DNA of 12,994 bases. It comes from E44-bin32 sp034430615. Lineage in GTDB: Bacteria; Chloroflexota; Anaerolineae; Anaerolineales; E44-bin32. The position numbers and the translations under genes are program-made. The notes below the pieces were generated by a model. That model worked only from the letters and a program-made list of their open reading frames with translations, was not told the origin of the DNA and ran no database searches. Of the stretch, positions 8,201 to 12,994 are shown in pieces. The stretch lies in NCBI GenBank assembly GCA_034430615.1, contig DAOUEJ010000201.1:1-12994 (forward strand). Reading direction: 5' to 3'. Every line of letters begins with the position of its first letter. Within the stretch, counting starts at the first letter, position 1.

Positions 8201-11200
8201 GCATCTATCGTGAGCGACAGCCGGTTCAAAGCATCGTAGGAGAATGTTGTCGAGTTACCCAGTCCATTGGTCGCCTGGCTGAGATTACCAATCTCGTCAT
8301 AGGCCCAGGAAGTCAGGTTGCCATTTGGATCGGTTTGCGAAACCAGCCGGTTGAGGGCGTCGTATTCAAAGATCGTGATATGGCCGTTGGCGTCCTGCCC
8401 CTGGATCCGGTTGCCCACCGCGTCGTAGACGTACTGCGTGACTCCGCCGAGCGCATCCGTCACCTGATCGGGACGGTTGAGCGGGTCGTACGCATAGGCT
8501 GTGGTATGCCCGAGCGCATTGGTCGATGTGAGCAGGTTGCCCGCAAGATCGTAATTCAGCAAGCTCGTTCCACCCAGCGGATCAAGCACGCTGACGAGCC
8601 GCTTAGCATCATCGTAGGTAAAGGTCGTCACCCGGCCGAGCGGGTCGGTGCTCGAGGCGAGTGTGCCGTCGGTGTTGTAATCTCGCGCTGTGACACCACC
8701 CAGCGGATCCTCGATTTCATCCAACCGGTTCAGCGCGTCATGGTGGAACTGGGTCACGCGCCCGAGCGGATCGGTAATTGTGGTGAGGTTGCTGGCCAGG
8801 TCGTACGCGTAGCCGGTCATGTGCCCGGCCGGATTAGCCTCCTGCACCAGGCGATCGGCATCATCAAAGGCGTAGGTCGTCACGCGGCCCAGGCTGTCGG
8901 TGACACTGAGCAAGTTGCCCACCTGGTCGTAATCGAATTCGGTGGTGATGTTGTAGACGTTCTGCGCGTTCTGTGAATAGCCGAGATCATAATTCTGGAT
9001 AACGCGCAGGAGATGTCCTGCGGCGTCATATTCAACCCACTGCACGTGGCCCAGCGGATCTGTGATCTGCTCCAGGCGCCCGAGAACATCGTAGTCGAAG
9101 GACCAGGAGCTGCCTGCCGCGTCGGTCATCGTTGTACGCTGGCCCAGCGAGTCGTAGGTGAAGCTTGTCACGCGCCCTAAGGGATCCGTGATCGTCTTCA
9201 ACAGCCCCTCTGGCTGGGGTGCATCTGCAGGGGTGGTATAGGTGAATGTCGTCGTATTGCTCAGCGGATCGGTGCTGGAGGTCACCCGTGTGCCGTCATA
9301 GGTGAATGTGGTGAGGTAGCCGCGCGGGTCGACGACCTCCGTGATGTTGTTGAGCGTGTCATAGGTGAAATCGGTCTGGCCGCCTTCCGGGTCGGCGATC
9401 GACTGCAAGTTGGCGCCGTCAGGCGTCCAATCCATCTCCAATACATCCCCGGCGGGATCCATCACCGAGCTCGGCCGATAGTTGGGGCTCAGGCCCCGCG
9501 TTTTCACGCCACCGAGCGCGTCGATCTGCTCATACAAGATGCCCTGTTCATCGTATTGGTGGGTTGTGATATTGCCTAAGCCATCAGTGATCGTGGTGGT
9601 ACCGCCTGGACCGTAGCTCAGCTCGACGAGCAGCTCGTTCTCACCGTTGTACTGCCTCGCCACGCGCGTGTAAGTCTCGTACAGCTCGATATTTGAGAAA
9701 TAACTTTCCGCCGTAGGCGTGGTCACATCGTGGTCGTTGATGAATACCAGGTATTCGATATCCCCCGTAACAAAGGCACCGAGCGGGATGTTGTAGTGCA
9801 CCCAATCCGGCTCGTTGCCGGCATAGTTGTTGTACTCCTGGAACATATCAGAGCTGTCGGTTCCATAAAGCTGAAATGCCGGTCGCTCGTACCAGTCATT
9901 ATCGTCATCCACGCCGATGGCATGGATCTCGCCTTCAACAGGGCTCTTGAAATCGAACGCCAGGCGCGTGCCGATGGTCACCGTGTAGGGAAAATCGATC
10001 ACCTTCCAGGCGTTGCCACCAAGGTGCAGCGTGGCGCCTGAATCCTCGATCGTATGCGTCGGATCGTTGTCCTGCCCGCTGCCGTAAGAACTCACCGTGA
10101 CGGCGTTGAAATCCACGACGGTTGGCGGGCTGGCTTCGTATTCTGTACGCAGCGTGGTCACGCCGCGCGGGTCGACGATGTGAGTCAGCTGGTGGTTGCC
10201 ATCATAGGTGTAGGACCAGAATTCGCCCATGACATCGGTGAAGCCGGTGAGGTCACCGTTGGTATCGTAGGCGTAGCTCACACTGCGGCCGCTGTGATCC
10301 GCGACCGAGCTGATGCGATCGTCCGGATCATAGGTCAATTCGAGGTAGCGGACACCGTCCGGGGCAGTGACGCGTTCGAGCTTGCCCGAGAGATCGTAGG
10401 TATAGGTGAAGACTCGACCTTGAGGATCCGCCCATTCGATTAGCACACCGTCTTCGTCGAACAGGTACTCGCTCTGTGAGGCGGTCGTCAGGCGGTATTG
10501 GACCGGCGGACCGGGCTCCTCGACCAGTTCTGCCTGCACACCGACATCGGGGACGAATTCACCGGAGTATCCAATAAAGAAGCGGTACTGGTTGGCGGAA
10601 TGCGCCTTGAACCACACCTCCTCTGGCTCGCCTCCGGGATCGTCCGGGAAGATCAGGCGGGTGTCGTGGTTGTGCGTCCAGCGCGACCCCAGCGGACCGT
10701 CCTCAATCGCGACCGCCTGCGAGCTGTACGATCGCTGGAACGTGAGCGGCATGCTCATCGTCTGGACTTCCAGGTCGACCAGGCCATAAGAAAGGTTGCC
10801 CGTACGTGTGTTGACCGGATCGCCGGCATAGCCCTGGGTTTGGCCGGCGCTGGAGAGCTGACACTCTCGCGGGTCGCCATCGCCATTCTTCGAGCTGCAG
10901 TCGTTCATCGTGCTGCGATCAGGCGGATCGAGGATGGCGGGTTGCTCAGCGGCGAGGACGTCCAATGCCGTGCTTGTTGTAACTGGGCCACCAAGCGGGA
11001 TATCGGCACGCGTCCAGCTTGCTTCACCCGTCTCCGAATAGGCAAAGCCCCGATTACCAGACCCTGTATAGACCACACCCTTGTAGCCGTCGACTGCTAC
11101 TGCACGGGTGCCTGAAGGCATGGAGAGACCAGAGACACCGACGAAACCGTTTAAACCGCTGTCCGAATAATAGAGTGAATTTTTAGCAAGGACCCAGAGC

Positions 11201-11817
11201 CGGTTTGCCCGTACAGGATCAGCAAGAATGCCCTTGTACGTGTCTAGAATCTGACTGCTCTTCGTCCAGCTCAGACCCGAATTGATGCTATCGATGATCG
11301 GGTTGCCCACCATATGATCAAAGAGACCGTAGATATGTGTGGTATCCGACCATAAACCACTGATATAGCGCCAGACATCCCAGTTCTCTGCCGGCCATGT
11401 GCACATAAACTCCCAGGGTTGCCCAGGGCCGGTTCTCCGCCAGAAGGCTCTGCGATGACAGGGCCATCCTAGTTGAACATTGTGGATGCTGTTCCCCATG
11501 ATGTACCAAACGCCATTGAAGCCCCACACATCTCCTGGCACGGCTTGGGCTGTTTGTGGATCCCCCTCGGGATCCGCGTTCAGTGGAAGGTCCAAACCAT
11601 GAAAACTGGCGCCTCCATCGGCGGATATGGCGGCACGCGGATCCGTGGCATAGAGAACGCCCATATCAGGCCCGGAAATGACAACTTCGAACGGGGCCGC
11701 ACGATCCCAGAAGACGGTGTTCCAATCGCTCTGCGTGTAGGGCATGCTGACCTGCGACCAGTTCAATCCGGCATTAATCGTGCGGTAGACGCCGCCCGGC
11801 GTGACGGCGAGCAGCAC
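5206..11817 (-). CDS. Giant Rhs/YD-repeat polymorphic toxin with C-terminal PD-(D/E)XK nuclease domain
   Basis: The open frame has 2203 codons from GTG 11817, but coding sense continues to 11934, where an in-frame TGA separates it from its signal peptide; GTG 11817 has no Shine-Dalgarno and is probably not the native start. Numbering from 11817: residues 1-290 hold Asp-box propeller repeats (NAGLNWS, SADGGASF, SINSGLSW, SETGEASW). A DUF6531-like segment starts GDPVNTRTGN at 332. About 44 YD repeats (YTYDAVGNRL type) form the Rhs shell. A jelly-roll-like insert sits at about 567-711, and FLPLV at 1502 is followed by a Thr/Pro/Ser linker to about 1599. The RHS core (LYLRARYYMPDNGIFTQSDP, AYAKNNPVTLSDPGG) covers about 1845-1892. 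Gly/Ala-rich hydrophobic segments follow, then the toxin from about 2094 with E2104, D2134, E2148-x-K2150 and Q2161, the PD-(D/E)XK pattern. It is likely a secreted or surface DNase-type effector, with the immunity gene overlapping its stop. Confidence 0.88.
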   Translation of the reverse strand: MLLAVTPGGVYRTINAGLNWSQVSMPYTQSDWNTVFWDRAAPFEVVISGPDMGVLYATDPRAAISADGGASFHGLDLPLNADPEGDPQTAQAVPGDVWGFNGVWYIMGNSIHNVQLGWPCHRRAFWRRTGPGQPWEFMCTWPAENWDVWRYISGLWSDTTHIYGLFDHMVGNPIIDSINSGLSWTKSSQILDTYKGILADPVRANRLWVLAKNSLYYSDSGLNGFVGVSGLSMPSGTRAVAVDGYKGVVYTGSGNRGFAYSETGEASWTRADIPLGGPVTTSTALDVLAAEQPAILDPPDRSTMNDCSSKNGDGDPRECQLSSAGQTQGYAGDPVNTRTGNLSYGLVDLEVQTMSMPLTFQRSYSSQAVAIEDGPLGSRWTHNHDTRLIFPDDPGGEPEEVWFKAHSANQYRFFIGYSGEFVPDVGVQAELVEEPGPPVQYRLTTASQSEYLFDEDGVLIEWADPQGRVFTYTYDLSGKLERVTAPDGVRYLELTYDPDDRISSVADHSGRSVSYAYDTNGDLTGFTDVMGEFWSYTYDGNHQLTHIVDPRGVTTLRTEYEASPPTVVDFNAVTVSSYGSGQDNDPTHTIEDSGATLHLGGNAWKVIDFPYTVTIGTRLAFDFKSPVEGEIHAIGVDDDNDWYERPAFQLYGTDSSDMFQEYNNYAGNEPDWVHYNIPLGAFVTGDIEYLVFINDHDVTTPTAESYFSNIELYETYTRVARQYNGENELLVELSYGPGGTTTITDGLGNITTHQYDEQGILYEQIDALGGVKTRGLSPNYRPSSVMDPAGDVLEMDWTPDGANLQSIADPEGGQTDFTYDTLNNITEVVDPRGYLTTFTYDGTRVTSSTDPLSNTTTFTYTTPADAPQPEGLLKTITDPLGRVTSFTYDSLGQRTTMTDAAGSSWSFDYDVLGRLEQITDPLGHVQWVEYDAAGHLLRVIQNYDLGYSQNAQNVYNITTEFDYDQVGNLLSVTDSLGRVTTYAFDDADRLVQEANPAGHMTGYAYDLASNLTTITDPLGRVTQFHHDALNRLDEIEDPLGGVTARDYNTDGTLASSTDPLGRVTTFTYDDAKRLVSVLDPLGGTSLLNYDLAGNLLTSTNALGHTTAYAYDPLNRPDQVTDALGGVTQYVYDAVGNRIQGQDANGHITIFEYDALNRLVSQTDPNGNLTSWAYDEIGNLSQATNGLGNSTTFSYDALNRLSLTIDALGNTTHFAYDPLGTLTTLTDANGVITHYEYDVLDRLVGVVENSDPINPPDSQTNVPTGYTYDAVGNLLSILDANGHLRSYSYDDLDRRVAEIDALGHTASFTYDAMSHLILHTDALGFTTQYGYDAGDRLTSIDYPSPDADVTFDYDLLGNLTEMVDGVGTTTWALDALSRPLTVNDPFGGQVAYTYDAIGNRLSLEYPSGKQVSYDYDPGDRLVEVEDWDSGATVYTYDAANRLTAASLPNGVLSSYGYDALGQVTSIEHALGAQTLASFEYSYDAVGNRVQAIEGVQDPLYEMFLPLVSNGATAVPALHSEEPLEPTTTPTFTSTPTPSSTITPLVTPTATLTSLPTGTATLEPTAEETATATSTLTSTATATPTLTSTGTLTSTAASTRTPEGVSGLTAGRGNLAALVAYQPNSIDAKPAASVGWNLRTINYTYDALYRLTAADYSSGEFFHYAYDAVGNRLSQTMQAGTENYTYDAADRLTSLDGTPFIWDDNGSLLSDGEWTYAYDHADRLTTISGTSGTFNYAYSGLGDRLQGPDGENPVDFTLDLHAGLTQVLEQGSESYLYGIGRIGAEASGEQAYFLSDALGSVRGVSGEDGEMDLARGYTPFGETLSQAGWGESDYGYAGEWGDPAGLLYLRARYYMPDNGIFTQSDPWHGDLTRPQTLPGYAYAKNNPVTLSDPGGQCYGDFDFLRGVEGQNCQNLDMALIIMRSESATPLQKQMAGAYVGAWGIAHTYLAAGAVGLAVANPTFPLIGSGVGGGTAWAQQTMAESGICGCVAQEQAYEGNRGKAARQGIIQGFLGGAIFGGVSSLGAVGQTVSGAAGGSLSAYGMYAAGRNAIQNGINPCNALGFGLSAIGLGLSTYQFRRGLTNLSASPSNVGGLSPIERGKIGIELSKEYVENMGWRIVGEEVTIDTSAVRVRVDLVALTDNDVLVLIESKYGPTARLTPNQKVGYPLIRSTGGIPQGANAAAADLLPGQPLPRTDVIELWWNR
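7058..7117 (-). repeat. Two 30-bp tandem units in the Thr-rich linker
   Basis: Units 7058-7087 and 7088-7117 differ at three positions. On the - strand each encodes ten residues rich in Thr, Ser and Ala, part of the low-complexity Thr/Pro/Ser linker (about 7020-7260) inside the Rhs protein. Slippage here would change linker length without changing frame. Confidence 0.7.
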
Positions 11818-11934
11818 ATCGTGATCAGCAGGGTTGACCGCCAGGCTCTTTACCTCGACATTGCCCAGGCCGTTGCTGCGCTGCTCCCAGGAGCCATCGT
11901 GGAAGAGCCATACACCGGCGTTGCTGGTTCCTGC

Positions 11935-11937
11935 TCA
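11935..11937 (-). other. In-frame TGA splitting the rhs reading frame
   Basis: On the - strand the codons run ...GSRV, TGA, AGTSNAGVWLFHDGSW..., with coding-like sequence on both sides in the same frame. Propeller repeats commonly have an aromatic or hydrophobic residue before AGT, so a Trp or Cys codon mutated to TGA would fit. Other genes here use TGA as a normal stop, so general recoding is unlikely. Confidence 0.75.
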
Positions 11938-12210
11938 GACACGGCTGCCAGGTTCGTCGACCGCCAGAGGAGACTTCTCGCGTGTGCGTGCAGGTGCACG
12001 GCGCTCTTGAAGTTTCTGGACCGAAGATGGATGACTGTCAGCGGTAGTAATGGGGTTGGACGAAGCAAAGCTTGAATGTGGTGGGACGGCGCTGGAGGCG
12101 ATGAGTGAGAGGCAGACGAGCGCCTGGAGGATCACGACAAGCGCCCGCCGCAGGCGCCGGCGATAGCGGCCGATCCTGTGTTTCAGAGGTGGATTCAGCG
12201 CGACAGACAT
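11935..12210 (-). CDS. Signal-peptide-bearing 5' segment of the rhs gene, ended by in-frame TGA
   Basis: It encodes 91 residues. ATG 12210 is preceded at 8 nt by GGGGAG, the best Shine-Dalgarno on this strand of the window. The N-terminus has an arginine-rich n-region (HRIGRYRRRLRR), a hydrophobic core (ALVVILQALVCLSLIASSAV) and a likely cleavage site near SSFA. The remainder (about 45 residues) is a polar spacer ending DEPGSRV. The stop at 11935-11937 lies in the same frame as the Rhs protein, and downstream codons continue without a gap as AGTSNAGVWLFHDG. The two together would give one protein of 2333 residues. On its own this piece has no plausible function; I read it as the export signal of the Rhs toxin, separated by a nonsense change, a sequencing error or a read-through codon. 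Confidence 0.75.
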   Translation of the reverse strand: MSVALNPPLKHRIGRYRRRLRRALVVILQALVCLSLIASSAVPPHSSFASSNPITTADSHPSSVQKLQERRAPARTREKSPLAVDEPGSRV

Positions 12211-12218
12211 GATGGGGT

Positions 12219-12224
12219 CTCCCC
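12219..12224 (-). promoter_or_regulatory. Shine-Dalgarno that fixes the rhs start at 12210
   Basis: GGGGAG on the - strand, 8 nt before ATG 12210. It supports this ATG as the true translation start of the rhs gene, against GTG 11817, which has no such site. Confidence 0.65.
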
Positions 12225-12245
12225 GCGTAATGGTACTTGCGTACT

Positions 12246-12273
12246 ATATTACAGGGAAATGGGTAAAAATCAA
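12246..12273 (-). promoter_or_regulatory. Candidate promoter of the rhs gene
   Basis: On the - strand TTGATT (12268-12273) and TAATAT (12246-12251) are separated by 16 nt; an overlapping alternative -10 is TATAGT (12243-12248, 19-nt spacing). The local AT-richness and the position 36 nt before ATG 12210 fit a promoter giving a short leader with the Shine-Dalgarno. Confidence 0.4.
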
Positions 12274-12287
12274 AAGATTGGGGAAAG

Positions 12288-12343
12288 CAGTTATCAGTTA
12301 TCAGTTTTCAGGTATCAGGAATCAGGGGTCAGGGATCAGGAAG
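12288..12343. repeat. Eight tandem CAG-headed heptads
   Basis: Eight 7-mers in perfect register, each beginning CAG: CAGTTAT twice, then CAGTTTT, CAGGTAT, CAGGAAT, CAGGGGT, CAGGGAT and CAGGAAG. The tail degenerates gradually from AT-rich to G-rich. This is the heptameric short-tandem-repeat type known from cyanobacterial and some other genomes. It lies directly upstream of the rhs promoter. Confidence 0.8.
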
Positions 12344-12372
12344 AGCTTGGTGAGAGATCAACAGCACGAGAG

Positions 12373-12448
12373 CAAGGGTGCGGGGGAGCAGGCGGGCCTG
12401 GGAGTTTCGCAGTAGCTCCCCCCTTGCCCCACTGCTCCCATGCTCCCC
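12373..12448. repeat. G-rich / C-rich inverted segments between the heptad arrays
   Basis: A G-rich stretch (12373-12404, containing GGGGAGCA) is followed by a C-rich stretch (12415-12448, containing TGCTCCCC). They are imperfect inverted complements with traces of 7-bp periodicity (GGGAGCA-like units), and could fold into an imperfect hairpin. They form the centre of the composite repeat block 12288-12524. Confidence 0.55.
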
Positions 12449-12468
12449 AACTTCGCTTTTAGCCTCTT

Positions 12469-12524
12469 GCTGTCAGCTGTTCGCTGTTGGCTGTTCGCTA
12501 TTATCTGTTAGCTGATAGCTATCT
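12469..12524. repeat. GCTGTTN heptad array running into a stop codon
   Basis: Eight 7-mers in register: GCTGTCA, GCTGTTC, GCTGTTG, GCTGTTC, GCTATTA, TCTGTTA, GCTGATA and GCTATCT. The last contains CTA at 12519-12521, the TAG stop of the truncated gene on the - strand. The array shares an exact 16-mer with 3147-3162 and is roughly the reverse-complement type of the CAG heptads at 12288. Confidence 0.75.
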
Positions 12525-12862
12525 CTGTATCAGCGGCAGCGATAGTTGGTAGCCGATCAACCGGCCGATGATGTCGTTGCTGGTTGTGAAGCAGGATCCA
12601 GTCCATGCCACAAGCGCAGTCGGCGCGCCACCCCCTATTGCAGGATATCTCCCGCCGCAGCCCGAAGCAGCTGTAAGCCACCCCACCGAGAACGCGTCCT
12701 CCATCACCCCTGTGTTCCCCACCCGGCGCGCAAACACATCCCAGGCGCCATGTCCCGGGAAGTATTCATTCCAGGCCACCGTGTACCCTCCCAGAGCTTC
12801 GCTGCTGACGATCGCCGGGCTGAGTTCAACATGACCGGAACTGGTGGCGACATTGACGGTGG
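12519..12862 (-). pseudogene. 3' remnant of a secreted propeller-like protein, truncated by an IS3-family element, with LPLIQR C-terminus
   Basis: The frame reads without stops from the IS end at 12862 to TAG 12519-12521, about 114 residues: TTVNVATSSGHVELSPAIVS, then LGGYTVAWNEYFPGHGAWDV and FARRVGNTG, then YPAIGGGAPTALVAWTGS and NDIIGRLIG. These are two units of a beta-propeller repeat (PAI..., Y-x-VAW, WD-[IV]-[FY]-x-RRV-G) common in large secreted proteins. The last residues are YQLSLPLIQR, the same tag as the two beta-helix proteins. GTG 12779 would be an in-frame start, but no Shine-Dalgarno was found and homologous-looking sequence continues upstream of it to the IS boundary. The N-terminal part, including any signal peptide, is absent at this locus, so the fragment is presumably not exported and probably non-functional. 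Confidence 0.65.
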
Positions 12863-12994
12863 TGGACCCATTAAGTTGGACACTTTTTAGGCCAAACTTA
12901 GGGAAGACATTTGTTCTGCTTGCATCATCCAGTAGGCCTCCTCAAACTCAACGGGAGTCAGATATCCCAACGATGAATGGATGCGTTTCTTCTC
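12863..12994 (-). mobile_element. End of an IS3-family insertion sequence (incomplete in window)
   Basis: The terminal inverted repeat appears to begin TGGACCCATTAAGTTGGACA at 12863, a TTGGACA-type end as in IS150/IS3-group elements. It is followed after a few bases by the stop of a transposase gene. The element interrupts the propeller gene. The other end and the target duplication lie outside the window; a boundary 3 nt earlier (12860) is possible because of the repeated GGT. Confidence 0.75.
12887..12994 (-). CDS. IS3-family transposase OrfB, C-terminal end (partial)
   Basis: Thirty-five codons before the TAA at 12887-12889. The peptide begins EKKRIHSSLGYLTPVEFEEA, the conserved C-terminal signature of IS3-family OrfB DDE transposases (R-x-HSSLGY-x-[TS]P-x-EFE, just after the catalytic Glu helix), and ends MSSLSLA. 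The catalytic DDE residues are beyond the right edge of the window. The gene points towards the inverted repeat at 12863, as expected for the right end of such an element. Confidence 0.88.
   Translation of the reverse strand, partial: EKKRIHSSLGYLTPVEFEEAYWMMQAEQMSSLSLA

Noticed and set aside
7837..8976. Long + strand open frame of 379 codons opposite the YD repeats
   Set aside because: It is the antisense image of the repeated YD codons; its sequence has the same periodicity (VxxVVGVxxRxAQxIxR) and no independent domain.
10498..11115. + strand open frame of 205 codons opposite the propeller/DUF6531 part
   Set aside because: The minus-strand frame has clear protein-family motifs here; the + frame is its shadow in GC-rich sequence.
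11815..11817. GTG as the native start of the Rhs protein
   Set aside because: No Shine-Dalgarno, and propeller-like coding sequence continues upstream for 39 codons.
11935..11937. Selenocysteine or code-4 reading of the in-frame TGA
   Set aside because: No clear SECIS-like stem-loop directly after it, and TGA ends other genes in the window.
12288..12343. CRISPR array
   Set aside because: Units are contiguous 7-mers without spacers of 25-40 bp and without cas genes nearby.

Overview
The window looks like an accessory region of a bacterial chromosome, most likely from the phylum Chloroflexota (Anaerolineae/Caldilineae-like). That placement is an inference. It rests on secreted proteins that end in a short LPL[IV]-type C-terminal motif, a Thr/Pro/Ser spacer behind a copy of the same motif, and 7-bp periodic intergenic repeats. 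No rRNA, tRNA or CRISPR is visible.

Left part (1-1560, + strand): the 3' part of a cyclic-nucleotide-binding-fold protein whose reading frame is open to the window edge, a gap of about 450 bp with no convincing gene, a small hypothetical protein of 92 residues, and a good rho-independent hairpin.

The rest reads on the - strand. Two exported right-handed beta-helix proteins (1581-3023 and 3165-4448) end in LPIILR and LPLILK. Next comes a polymorphic-toxin module. A giant Rhs/YD-repeat protein (5206-11817, with coding sense up to 11934) carries an Asp-box propeller, a DUF6531-like segment, about 44 YD repeats, a jelly-roll-like insert, an internal FLPLV plus Thr/Pro linker, the RHS core and a C-terminal PD-(D/E)XK nuclease toxin. 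It overlaps by 4 nt (ATGA) a 210-residue gene that is the likely immunity protein. The export signal of the Rhs protein lies in the same frame just upstream (11938-12210), separated by a single TGA. The gene is therefore either nonsense-mutated, mis-sequenced or read through.

Right part (12211-12994): promoter and Shine-Dalgarno of the rhs gene, a composite block of 7-bp periodic repeats in roughly palindromic order, the 3' remnant of a secreted propeller-like gene (again ending LPLIQR), and the end of an IS3-family element that truncated it.

Overall, the region encodes surface or secreted structural proteins around one contact-dependent-type toxin/immunity pair. The toxin tip and immunity gene are markedly AT-richer than the Rhs shell, as expected for an exchangeable cassette.
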